Origin: Mesocentrotus franciscanus
Lineage: Eukaryota > Echinodermata > Echinoidea > Camarodonta > Strongylocentrotidae
Assembly (NCBI GenBank): GCA_037976565.1
Contig: CP137668.1
Coordinates: 31,792,264 to 31,856,263, forward strand
Length of the DNA: 64,000 bases
Direction: 5' to 3'
Below are positions 36,001-45,439 of this stretch, piece after piece; position 1 is the stretch's first letter, and each line of letters starts with the position of its first letter. The notes beneath the pieces were generated by a model that made no database searches, was not told where the DNA came from, and saw only the letters and a list, made by a program, of their open reading frames with translations. The translations under genes were made by a program, and so were the position numbers.

Positions 36001-39000
36001 TTTCTGTGTGATTTTTGTTTTGATCATTATTTGAAACATTACTTAGTGTACTGCAGTGTACATCGATCCTAATGTACTTCATAATATACATTTCCCACTG
36101 ACCTCCAGCATTTTCTTTCACATCTTAATCGCATGACCAGTTTTCAACTTTAACTTTAATGTAGATATATCGCAAAGCTAGGTGTCCTTATGTTTTTTTT
36201 CTCATTGAAAAAGCAGTGAGACATTATCCCAACTAGCATTCAAGGAGCTTAAGAAAAAAAAATATGCAAAACTCGTGATATGTCTTGAAGCAGCACACAG
36301 ATAACTATCTTTAAAAAATGAAATTAATAAATGTATTCATTGATTAATTAATGAATTAATATACATGTTGTATAGATAAATGCGCGAATAGATCAATAAC
36401 AAGTATTTTATTCTTTAATTTAATGTTAAGTAAATGATTGATATAAAAAGGAACGTAAGGAAAAAGAAAGAAAGAATAGATAAACATATAGACAATCAGA
36501 AATTATTATCTATAAAAAGAACCAATAAAAGTTACAACAAAATATTGTTTCTTCGAGCACAAACGTTTAGGGGACTTCGCTATTATCATTACATTTGTGA
36601 TTTATGATGATATGAGGAATATAATATTCATTACAATTATGACATTCCTATACAAGGTATCTTGGATCTTTCTCTTGACGTTCGATATCGACGGCTCTAT
36701 GTAGTTTTTTCCCCACCCGATGTCATTGTCCAGTATAATATTGATTCCGACGATCCAGCGCCGAGTGACTTCATCAATACTGGCCTTGGTACACCGCGAG
36801 CTGTGCATGCTGTCAGCGCTAAAGGGTAAGTTTCTTTCATATGAAGGCTCCGTTCACACGTGTCCCCATTCTCCGTCTCAAAAATCATCAATTAAACAAA
36901 CAAGACACCAATAAAATAAAATAATAAACATTATTTATTATTTAAAAAAAACCAAAGCAGATTGACATGGCATAACCATAGTAGTGTGCATAATCCTGAA
37001 ACACTTAAACGTATGAAACCAAGTTTGTTATATTGTACGTATATATTTGTTTGTGATATGGGCCTACCTCTTTTCGTTGATTTTGTCTGAATTGAGCAAT
37101 ATAAATTCTCATTTTTCACTGATTCAATGCCTAACGTTATCACCTTTCTCACTTTGGTTCATTAATATGTTCTATTGTGATGTCTATGCTCATTTATTAT
37201 AGTGGTGTCTTTATATTAACACGATCGCAAATACCTTCGAAAGAAAAGCAATATAGAACCTAAAGCATTTTCGATTGCCCCGTCCGTCACCTATAGAATG
37301 TGCGAACATGACTATGACATACTTCGTAATCCAAACATGATTTCAATTGGTAATGCAATATTGAAAATAGTGAAAAATGGTATTGAAATGGGCCTGAAGT
37401 TGATTTCATGAAGGTCTTTGCAATCGGTTCTGTTGTTAACATGCTAATATCAGTATCTACACTACCGCCTTGTACCATATTTTAAACGTTAATTAACCTG
37501 AACTGAATTGCTTAATGTATCTTAAAACACACATAGAAATTAGTACACTGAAGGACATTTGTACACGCGGTTACTTTTTCCTCTTCCCCCACTCGCCAAA
37601 AAAAATATATATTTGTCGTAATGCTACACGGTGGTTTATAGCGTCATGTGTGAAACGGGGTTAACCCGCCTTTAAGCCATGGACCTCGAACTAAACGAAT
37701 AGAAATACCTGTATTGAAATTGGTCAAGCACAGCTTCATGCTGTCTTAAATGACGAGAGGCAGTTTTTAACCTAGTTTTTTTTTATCAAACGTCAGATCT
37801 GTACGATAGCACATAAAAACATAGTTAATTTGTTTTTAAAGATTCTACTACTACTACTTCTACTACTGCTACTTCTTCAACTACTTCTTCTACTACTACT
37901 ACTACTACTAATAATAATAATAATAATGAGGATGATAATAATAATAACAATACAAATGACAATTCAAATGATACTGATAATGATATTCATCATCATTATC
38001 ATCATCATCATCATCATCCTCATTATCAATTTCATAATAACTATCATAATGATAATGATGTTGATGATGATAATTGAAGTAACAATAATAATAAATTAAT
38101 AGTAATATTGATAATGATAATTTTAAATAATGTTAATGACAATTTTAACGATAATAATAATATAAATAATATTTAAAATAGTAATATATTACATGAATCT
38201 ACTTTTTCTTAGTTACAGGTGTAGTGATTTGAAAATTCAAATTCAATTGTCGTAAATCTCCGTGGAAATCGTAATCTGTTAAACATATTGTAAAAAGGGG
38301 AGGCAATGATACCAAGTCCAAAAGTAAAGTACAATGTAGATAAGGATCTATGTAACGTATGAAGATGGTGCTGTTGAACGAGAAATATATATTTATATAT
38401 AATATACGTGTGTTTTATATTATTTTTTTTTTTAAAGAGATAGGGATGTTGCGCAACAGGCATGTTGGGCAGCGAAACAAAGTGAAGGAAAATAATATGA
38501 ATGTTGATATTCATTGCTGAATGAGAAACAGACAAAGAAAAGGGACAATGTTCATTTTTAAATTTAGATATACTGTATAGTTTCGCCCACAACGCCGGAA
38601 TTGTGCTTTCCATCCAACCACTTAGGGAAACGAGAAGAAACCATTTGTTACGTTTAGGCATTATTGGCAACCACTTAAAAAAAATTACACTTGTAATCAC
38701 GTTTGTTGTCCATCCCCCCCCCCTCTCTCTCTCTCTCTCTCCCTCTCTGCCTGTTCCTCTTTATATATCTCTCTCTCTCTATTTTTCCCCATTTTTGTAT
38801 ATTTTCCTCCCCATCTCTCTCTCCCTCTCTCTATTTAAATATCCTCCCTTTAAATGACATTCTCTTTCTCCCCTCTCTCACACACACACTCCCTCGCTCT
38901 CTCTCTCTCTCTCTCTCCATTAGGCACGTCTATTTTAGCCACGATGGTACTATTGAACGTATCGATTGTGACGGTAGCAATCGCATGGGTATCTACTCTG

Positions 39001-41701
39001 GGTCGCCTCTGTCTGATGTTCTCGTTTTAACCGTCGACTTAGACGGTAAGCAAGTGTTTTTTTTTTGTTTTTTTTTTGTTTTTTTTGTCCCTTCTTCATG
39101 ATGTTTCGAGATTGTTCTTCTTTTCCTTCCGCTTTATACTATGTATTGTTTACGTATGTTTATTTATTTTGTGACCATTTTACCTAATTTGTGATGGATG
39201 GAGTCAGATCAAGCTATGCTTATGACGACCCCTTTATTCTTTGTATGATTTTATGTGACCATAAATGTTCCAAATTCATGTAGATGTATGTGTGATGATG
39301 TATATGGTAAATATACAAACATTGAATCGAAATCAAAATCAAAATGTATTACGCGCCCTGACTATTACCTAGACCCTCCCCCCCCCCGACCCGATGGATG
39401 AAAAAAGGGAGTAATTCTGAGTATTTTGCCTTATCAGTGATGTACCTACAATGGTACTACCCCACCCCCTCATTCTTGGCAGAGTGAAAACAAATTGTAA
39501 GCAAAGTGGAGAGATTTGGTAAGAAAAAGGAGAAGGGGAAGGAACGTAAAAATAGAAATAAAAATATCAGGCCCCTTCCAACACCCACCCCCTAATTCGG
39601 TCACCTTGTTACCTGTGCTCCTCCTTCCCTCCCCTATCTCCTCCTGCGATGCCAGTACCCGGTCAAAGGGTTCTATGTCACATGCTCCCCCGGTTATTGG
39701 TCCGCGTTTAATATTCTACACTAACCGAATTTCTCATTATATCCATGGGCCCAACAATATCCTCACCCCTAACCCTTGAACCTAATCTATAACCGAATTA
39801 CATTTATAATCCTAATCCTATATATTTTGAAGAAAACACGGGGCAAAAGTTTTATTGGCAAAGGCCGGAACCCACTCTATTCATCGTCATCATCACCATT
39901 ATAGCAGCATCAGCATCAGCATCATCAGCATCATCAACATAATCATCAGTATAATTACTTTGTTACTAACATCATTATGAAGATTATGATGATGATTATA
40001 AAAATATTTATCACAACAATAACTATGATAATAATAATCATAACATTTACAATAATAATGATAATAATATATATAACAATAATAATAATACTTATAATAA
40101 CAATGATCGAAAATAATATCGCTAGTGATATTCGTTTGTCTCGCAATGTGGTCAAAGGAATCTAAAAGATCTCGACGTTTCGTGCGCCGCTGCAACACTT
40201 CGTCAGGTGATAAAAACTAATGTAAGCAAGGGTGCTTTATACTCTACGGGAGGACCGCCGCGACGGTCTATAATTCGATCGATAATCGGAACAATAACGC
40301 ACAAGGCCTATTGGCCGACGCACACGGTGCTCGACCAATCAGTAGGCCGCTGGTTCGGCTAATTATGCAAATGGCCTAATGGTCGACGCACACGGTGCTC
40401 GACCAATCAGCAGGCCGCTGGTTCGGCTCGCCTGCTAGGCGGAAGCAATAGCGAGCTCAACCAATCAACGGGCCGCTGGCTCGGCCCTCTGCTGATTGGA
40501 ATCGACCGGTGCTGGCCGGCTGGACGGGAGTGTCATGGCGGCGTATCGTACGCATCCAAAATTCGGGGATATCGATCCCGTTGTCTCTGTTGAAATTAGG
40601 GACTTTTAGATTTTACACGACGAGAACGTGGACTGCCACGGTGACATCCTTTTAAGGTAATGTGACGTCCTTTTGAGGCACTGCCGGGCACGGGCCAGTG
40701 CCTTGAAAGAATGGCACACGTGGCAGTCCACTACGTCGACGTGCAAATTAGGGACTTTTAGATTTGCACGTCGACATAGTGGACTGCAACGTGTGACGTC
40801 CTTATAAGGCACTGTGGTGTCCTTTTAAGGCACTGCCGGGCACGGCCCAGTGCCTTAGCACAATTCACACGCGGCAGTCCACGCTCTCGTCGTCTAAATC
40901 TAAAAGTCCCTATTAGGGACTTTTAGATTTGCACGTCGACGTAGTGGACTGCAACGTGTGCCATTCTTTCAAGGCACTGGCCCGTGCCCGGCAGTGCCTT
41001 AAAGGACGTCACATTACCTTAAAGGATGTCACCGTGGCAGTCCACGTTCTCGTCGTGTAAAATCTAAAAGTCCCTATTATTGGGATTGAGACGGATATTG
41101 ATAGCTCCTTTTACCCTCCGTGTGTACCAATGCCGTTCCTGGGAAAGGCACTGAACCCCATCCCAGTCTGGTTGATGCTGGTTATCCCAAGCATGTTCGG
41201 CTACGGCTGAGTTGTCAGTTCGGCGGAGCCTGACGTCCCTCTTATGCTCAGTGATTCTTTCTTTTATCGGACGGGCAGTTTCACCGATATAGGATCTATC
41301 ACATCCTTTGCAAGGGATGTTGTACACAATGCCGTCTCGTCTATGTGGAGGAATTGGATCCTTGGGGCGTGTAAGTTGTTGACGTAGGGTGGTATCTGAT
41401 CTGAAAACCGTTCGAATGCCATGGCTCTCTAGGCGGCGCTTGAGTTGTTTGGAGACACCATCAATGTACGGCAAGACTGTAAATGTCTTGTATACCTTCT
41501 GATCCCTGGGTTCCGACGATCTCTTCTTGGTATTGTGTACAAAACGGCGTGGGTAACCGTTGAGACTCAGGGCACTGTGAACACGGGTTCGTTCTTTGCA
41601 TGGCTGTTGTGGACTTGTCACTATGCGTGAAGCTCTGTCAAATAGACATTTCACTAGACCTCTCTATATTTAGCAATAACAATGATGATAATAATGATAA
41701 T

Positions 41702-41747
<46 letters not shown>

Positions 41748-42108
41748 TAGATAATAATAATACAAAAAACACTGATAACAGTAATACGAATAAATATATC
41801 ATCATCATCATCATTAAAAGATTGTTTTAACACATTTTCTCTTTTTTCTTCTACTTTCTCCAGCCGGGAAAATCTTCATGGTGGATGCTTTGGTACAAGA
41901 CATCATCTACATGGATCTAGACGGAACAAACGTCCTGTATTTCCTGCAGGAGACAATGACAGTCCGAGGTTTAGGCTATCACGCCGGATTGTTGTACTGG
42001 ACAGACAATAATTCCACGCTTCGAATCTCCTCAACTTCCCCGGGTTCTACCATTACCACGGAAGGGGGTTTTATTTTTGCAGATGCCGGGGCAATTTCGA
42101 TCATTTAA
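29999..42108 (+). CDS. Secreted C-type lectin: SP - CTLD - CTLD - PAN - LDLR-B (YWTD) propeller region; 9 exons
   Basis: Coding exons 29999-30062, 30784-31179, 32478-32666, 33182-33385, 34291-34551, 35538-35765, 36657-36825, 38924-39045 and 41864-42108 sum to 1878 nt, i.e. 625 codons plus stop. All junctions have GT and AG and agree in phase; all are phase 1 except the exon 7/8 junction, which is phase 2. Residues: signal peptide about 1-20; CTLD1 22-153 in one exon; CTLD2 154-284 split over two exons; PAN 285-371; YWTD/LDLR class B-like repeats 372-625 with RLDGS, DCDGSN, DLDGTN and LLYWTD motifs. C-type lectin domains bind glycans or proteins, PAN binds proteins or sugars, and YWTD repeats form a ligand-binding propeller. 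There is no membrane segment, so I infer a secreted pattern-recognition or matrix protein. The propeller looks shorter than a full six-bladed one, unless early blades are too diverged to recognise. Confidence 0.85.
30225..30425 (-). mobile_element. tRNA-derived SINE in intron 1 (minus strand)
   Basis: On the minus strand it reads GGTCGAGTGGTTCAAGCACT (A-box region), then AAGGTCGTAGGCCCAAACCC (decayed B-box region), close to the head of the element at 33412. Confidence 0.65.
30784..31179 (+). CDS. Exon 2: complete C-type lectin-like domain 1
   Basis: Starts CHSGF, then CYYFS, WIGI, FEWLDGS, NCIRM, WHDTNC and FICE, the usual order of CTLD core motifs and all expected disulphide cysteines. The sugar-specificity position reads DPN rather than EPN or QPD, and the WND position is WHD. 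Classical mannose- or galactose-type calcium binding is therefore not assured. Acceptor cacCAG at 30781-30783, donor AAAAA|GTATGC. Confidence 0.92.
31293..32030 (+). repeat. Degenerate intron copies of the exon 2 3' end plus donor site
   Basis: The exon 2 end (TGTGAAGCTCCATCC…AAAAAG|TATGCACCTCTT, 31155-31190) reappears in decayed form at about 31303-31345, 31445-31486, 31824-31865 and 31981-32022. Each has a GTGAAGCTC-like or GGAGCTCC-like start, a GAGGRAG stretch and a GTRYGYACCTCTTT-like end. They are preceded by GTAGTTGGTGTGAAAGTGTC-type sequence. A Penelope-like fragment sits between the second and third copies. Confidence 0.7.
31513..31698 (-). mobile_element. Penelope-like element 3' fragment in intron 2
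   Basis: About 180 bp closely matching 40104-40282, the end of the larger Penelope-like copy. It includes the same hammerhead-like core (31591-31629). There is no coding part, so it is a solo or heavily truncated copy. Confidence 0.75.
32478..32666 (+). CDS. Exon 3: first half of C-type lectin-like domain 2
   Basis: Acceptor ttcaaag; phase 1 in and out. Encodes NCSSVFPLGP, SSCYAIF and RFCEDFNGYLVTLNTQDERLF, the N-terminal half of a CTLD with the A..FC...G..L pattern. Donor CAAGA|GTAAGA. Confidence 0.88.
33182..33385 (+). CDS. Exon 4: second half of C-type lectin-like domain 2
   Basis: Encodes VWLGLTQPD, YTWMDEEQFNYTNY, DCFRM, KWTDDLC and HFICEKE. This completes the domain, with WTD at the WND position and no EPN or QPD motif. 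Acceptor ttgaag, donor GAAG|GTATGT. Confidence 0.9.
33412..33775 (+). mobile_element. tRNA-derived SINE in intron 4
   Basis: The head has an A-box-like TGGTCGAGGGGGTTAAACAC and a B-box GGGTTCAATTCCC, the RNA polymerase III promoter arrangement. The body has ATGGGTACCCGGTAGGATG and an AT-rich tail. The head resembles the minus-strand element at 30225-30425, and the body resembles 28376-28500. Confidence 0.8.
34291..34551 (+). CDS. Exon 5: PAN/apple domain
   Basis: Acceptor atctacag; phase 1 in and out; 261 nt open throughout. The pattern C-x3-C-x5-C-x3-F-x-Y (RCGSSCISNSNCSTFAY), then a Cys in RECLLA, is the PAN core, the same fold as the last exon of the Ly6-array gene. Donor GAAG|GTAAAT. Confidence 0.85.
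34650..34900 (+). repeat. AAT/GAT microsatellite in intron 5
   Basis: About 250 bp of imperfect AATAAT/GATAAT repeats. The Asn/Asp or Ile/Met-rich frames across it are not genes. Confidence 0.95.
35279..35440. repeat. Decayed inverted-repeat element in intron 5
   Basis: ACCTGTCTAAAGACCACC at the left and TAGACAGGTGGTCACTAAAG at the right form an imperfect inverted pair, with more GGTGGTCTTTA sequence between. A short MITE relic is the likely explanation. Confidence 0.45.
35538..35765 (+). CDS. Exon 6: start of YWTD/LDLR-B-like propeller region
   Basis: Encodes RIFVSDGQKLWMADI, ATFDPVKGYAYVAQ and LSRIRLDGSYQQLI, the repeating F/W-x-D, D-x3-G-x-Y and R-x-xLDGS pattern of LDLR class B repeats. 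Acceptor gttacag, donor AAATA|GTAAGA, phase 1 both sides. Confidence 0.82.
36657..36825 (+). CDS. Exon 7: propeller blades
   Basis: Encodes LDVRYRRLYVVFSPPDVIVQ and YNIDSDDP, followed by GLGTPRAVHAVSAKG, a blade-like sequence. Enters in phase 1 and leaves in phase 2 (AAAGG|GTAAGT), the only phase-2 junction in the gene. It matches the entry phase of exon 8. Confidence 0.75.
37840..38170 (+). repeat. TAC/TTC, AAT and ATC microsatellite complex in intron 7
   Basis: Consecutive trinucleotide tracts (TAC, AAT, ATC, then imperfect AAT) of about 330 bp. Confidence 0.95.
38715..38920 (+). repeat. (CT)n-rich tract forming the exon 8 polypyrimidine region
   Basis: Imperfect CTCTCT/CACACA sequence that runs up to the acceptor of exon 8 (tctccattag, 38914-38923). 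It therefore doubles as an unusually long polypyrimidine tract. Confidence 0.9.
38924..39045 (+). CDS. Exon 8: propeller blade
   Basis: Encodes HVYFSHDGTIERIDCDGSNR and DVLVLTVDLDG, typical LDLR-B repeat motifs. Phase 2 in, phase 1 out (GACG|GTAAGC). Confidence 0.82.
39895..40110 (+). repeat. CAT/AAT microsatellite at the 3' side of the Penelope-like element
   Basis: Imperfect CATCAG and AATAAT tracts that directly adjoin the end of the Penelope-like copy. Confidence 0.9.
40173..40210 (-). ncRNA. Candidate hammerhead ribozyme core in Penelope-like 3' region
   Basis: The minus strand reads CTGACGA, a stem-loop with GTG…CAC closing pairs and GC-rich inner pairs, then GAAAC. This matches the CUGANGA - helix II - GAAA arrangement. 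Helices I and III are not resolved and would be very short, as reported for ribozymes in Penelope-like elements. The same core is conserved at 31591-31629. Confidence 0.5.
40300..40455 (-). repeat. ~70-bp direct repeats in Penelope-like 3' region
   Basis: Two close copies and one degenerate copy share (plus strand) GCACACGGTGCTCGACCAAT followed by CAGNAGGCCGCTGGTTCGGCT. Each carries a CCAAT pentamer. The block is strikingly GC-rich against its surroundings. Confidence 0.8.
40600..41076. mobile_element. Nested cluster of AGGGACTTTTAG-family MITEs
   Basis: AGGGACTTTTAGATTT or its complement occurs at about 40600, 40751, 40894-40911 (complement), 40914 and 41061-41076 (complement), making at least three palindromic segments. 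The cluster is flanked by ATT on both sides and interrupts the Penelope-like ORF between LNPNN and FNRDNG. This proves insertion and gives a 3-bp target duplication. Confidence 0.85.
41064..41654 (-). pseudogene. Penelope-like GIY-YIG endonuclease ORF (truncated)
   Basis: 196-codon open frame. It has a connector region (LFDRA, LSLNGYPRRF), YIDGVSKQLKRRL, GIRTVF, LRQQL, then GIVYNIPCKGCDRSYIGETA, RPIKERITEHKRDV and AEHAW. The CxxC plus Y-I-G-E-T-x-R-P and EH motifs are those of the Penelope-like endonuclease. Its last codons (RDF, stop) are encoded by the MITE end. The reverse transcriptase is absent upstream, so it is non-functional. Confidence 0.9.
41690..41815 (+). repeat. (AAT)n microsatellite before exon 9
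   Basis: A run of AAT units followed by imperfect ATC repeats, between the truncated Penelope-like copy and the acceptor of exon 9. Confidence 0.95.
41864..42108 (+). CDS. Exon 9: last propeller blades and stop
   Basis: Acceptor tttctccag (41863). Encodes KIFMVDALVQDIIYMDLDGT and GLGYHAGLLYWTDNNSTLRI, a clear YWTD repeat, then a stop TAA at 42106-42108. There is no EGF module after the propeller, unlike typical LDLR-family propellers. Confidence 0.88.
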
Positions 42109-45100
42109 AATATGGACATTACAAGTGAATGTAGGCATATTGTTCATCATTTTTTAAGAATGAGTTTTGAGAATCCATTTCGTTTGACGAGGGTGACGAA
42201 TCGTAGCTCTTAAAGATAAAGACCAGTTCTGGTCATGCGATTGCATTGTGAAAGAAACGTTGTGGAATCGATCAGAAAAGGTTGATCATCTAGCATATAA
42301 GTATTGGTGTGTACTGCAATGTTCTGGAATCATCAAAATGATAAGAAATTTGGCCCAGTCTTGGTAAAGTTACAAGCAATGTACACAGAAAGATGTATAT
42401 GGGACTACGCGACCACGTGCGCGATATCTATTTGGTCCCAATAGATATAATAATTTACCAAATATATCAATTAGTAGGCGGTTTCCCGACTTTCCCTGCA
42501 AAATTTGTATCATCACGTATTAGTCAAAACATATTCTTTCACAAGATTGGTAATGAGAGCTTCCATTTCATTTATTTGAGAGAGGGGCGTTTCCAAACTG
42601 GTCTTTACCTTTAAAGTGTTTTATTGGGATTGCCTCTTTTTTTTCTTCTACCACTAACACTTCAAAATACTTTATAATCGCACTTTTATTTTCTTCCCTT
42701 TTGTCTTTCTTTTTCTTTTGCTACCAAATGAAAGAAAATGGAAAGAGAATGCGTGTCTATACTTACTTCACTTTAATTATTACATGCTTTTAGAATGTTC
42801 GCATTGGTTATCTTGTACAATGTCGCTATCATAATGATCATATACTGTGGAGCACTGCACTACGTCAGGAGCATTCAAATCTCATGAACAGAAGAATAAT
42901 GACGCTTAGATTGATTTTATTTTCCTCGTGTGTTTATATTTATAAAATTGATATATTTTCAGTTATACATTAACTGTGTATGATTACATTGTAAATAGGA
43001 TAATAGGAAGCGACTACGTTCTGTCGTAGTGATATTGTTTTAACTGACAAAATAGAGATTATGCATTTATATGATGTCATATTTAAACATAATCTTATTT
43101 TAGAAACAATTAGTACAGAAGGCAAGCAAACTAACATGGAATATTACATACAACAGTAGTTTTACAAATTGTACAATCTAACACTATTTTTGTTAGGCAA
43201 GAGACTATTATTAATAGTGGAATTATCTAAACTGGCATATGCAGCTGTAATCTTAACATGATTGATATTGGCTTCATTGATATTATTTTTACTTTATTTG
43301 TCACGATTCTACGTCAGGAGCATTCAAATCTCATGAACAAAAGAATAATGACGCTTAGATTGATTTTTTTTCCTCGTCTGTTATTATTTACAAAATTGAT
43401 ATAATTATTTCAGTTATATATTTACTGTGTATGATTAAATTGGACAGGGGATAATATGAAACGACTACGTTCTGTCGTAGTGATATTATTAAACTGACAA
43501 AATAGAGATTATGCATTATACGATGTCATATTGTAACGATAATCTTAGTTTAGAAACAATTAGTACAGAAGACATGCAAAGTAACATAATATGGATAATA
43601 ACATTCAGCAGTACTTTCAGAAATTATACAATCTAACACTATTTTTTTTCAGGCAAAAGACTATTAATAATGGAATTATCTAAACTGGCATATGCAGCTG
43701 TAATCTTAGCATGATCGTCATATTGGCTTCATTGATATTAATATTACTTTATTTTTCACGATTCTACGTTAACGTTAAGCATGTAATGACTTAAATAATT
43801 GTCGGAACGTTTTGACGGTCCGTTCACATCACTCGCTTTATCCTGAACCTTAGTTGTGGTAGTGGACCGTCTTATGGGGAACGTTGCACCTCTCTCCGGG
43901 GGTTACCAACTTGACCGCTGATGTACATTCATTCGTGAGAAGGAGAACAAAACAGAAAGTAAAGGATTTTTTCCATGACAGCCCGATCACAAAGGCTTTC
44001 GAGAAATCAATACAAGGGTAGTTTCAATATCCGATTGTAGTGCTTGTAGTACTGCTTGTAGTATAAATTATGTTAGGATTACGTATTGTTTGAGGGTGTG
44101 TAAAATGTTCCAACATTTCAAAGAATGAATGACAAGGCTATCAAAATAGCCCCCAGGTTGATTTTTTGAAATTATTTGCGATCGTGTCAATTATAAAGTT
44201 TGTATGTTTATCCTTTTTTTAAACATTGAAATTGTTATTCTGTCTGCATTGACATGATCCTCATAATTAATTCTATAAATTAAATACCTTGACTTCTATG
44301 CAACAACACGGAGAATAATTTGATCAATCATGCAGTAATTATCTTGATTTTAACTCCAGCTTTAAAAAAATCAATATGATTCTTGTATCATAGTTTTTTT
44401 TTAAACTTTACCATTGTTATCGTAGAGTAAATAAAATTTATAAGGTTCCTCTGCCTGATGGTTCGATATATATCACATTAAATCTATGTCATGCGTTCCT
44501 GTAACGAAATTGCTGCATATTCAAAATATAATCCTAAGTTGTGGCAAAGACGGAATATATATATTATCGCAAAAATTTAATTAGAGAAATTAAGAGAAAA
44601 ATCCACTCTAAATCATTGTGAAATCCACTCTGATCGTGCCAATGTAGTAGCTGTACACAACCGCACACTATACGATCCACTCATACATTTCTGTTTCTTC
44701 ACCGCACATTGTACGGTCCTCCTGCAATTCGATTTTCAAAGAAATCAAAGTTTCATTGGGTTTGAACAACCAATATCATCTTCCGATTGAGGTTGTTATT
44801 AATAATCTTAATTCTAACAATCGAAAGTTGTTCGTGAATTTAAGCCCTCCATTGGGTTAAAAGCCAAATCGGTTCAAATCGCAAAGGATCTCGCAACTGA
44901 TATGACGTCACTACGATTCTTAGCCGATATGAGTTTTAATCCATTAAGGAAGCCTGCGGTCCCCCGACATTGATATTTCGTTATTTTTGTAAGGATTCTG
45001 AAATTCGGTTACAAAGGTTTTACATGCTTGAATGTTCATGTCGAATACTTTTGCTTTTTTTTTCTTCTCCAAAATCGGATCCCATAGTCAGGTAGTATAG

Positions 45101-45330
45101 CGTGCGGTGGATTTTACTCTTCTGAGAGTGAACCTCTTTTTCGAGTGTATCCACTCCAAATGAAGCGATCCCTTTTGTAATGACTCCCAAAGTGGATTTT
45201 TACATGTACATCGTACACAAAATGCAAGAAAAGGAGAACAAGTGTTACATATTTTTGTATGCAGGTGTCCTGGCGTGTAATTTGTACATGTCACACGATA
45301 AACACGATATACATATTTAGGTTTACTTAC
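42109..45330. other. Convergent spacer between lectin gene and PGRP gene
   Basis: Holds the 3' UTR of the lectin gene, extent unknown, and a 449-bp tandem duplication. No other exon is recognised, although a short last PGRP exon may lie near the right end. Confidence 0.5.
42861..43760 (+). repeat. 449-bp tandem duplication
   Basis: TACGTCAGGAGCATTCAAAT begins at 42861 and again at 43310. The two copies stay alignable to GTCACGATTCTACGT-like ends (about 43309 and 43770) with small indels. Non-coding. Confidence 0.9.
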
Positions 45331-45439
45331 GAAGTGCGCATGTTGCTTCAGTTTGTTGTAGAAAGCATCGCCTGGACAACGGGTTTCCTTCTTCACCTGA
45401 CGATGCCCAAGTAGGATATAACTCCACCGTAAGGTACCC
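45331..45439 (-). CDS. PGRP exon 4: C-terminal catalytic segment
   Basis: Acceptor gtgttttag; encodes [15 protein letters not shown] and [19 protein letters not shown] with the second ligand His and the ligand Cys. Donor TTC|GTAAGT, phase 0. If not spliced, the frame continues for many residues unlike PGRP sequence. Confidence 0.88.

Larger units (their letters stand above)
40104..41690 (-). mobile_element. Penelope-like retroelement, 5'-truncated, in intron 8 (antisense to host gene)
   Basis: Minus-strand order: connector and GIY-YIG endonuclease ORF (41654 to 41080), a MITE cluster insertion (41076-40600), the rest of the C-terminus (from 40599: FNRDNGIDIPEFW, TIRRHDTP, stop near 40463), a 3' region with ~70 bp repeats (about 40455-40300), and a hammerhead-like motif (40210-40173). 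The reverse transcriptase is missing. Both outer ends abut AAT microsatellites (41690-41760 and 39895-40110), suggesting insertion into a microsatellite. Confidence 0.85.
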
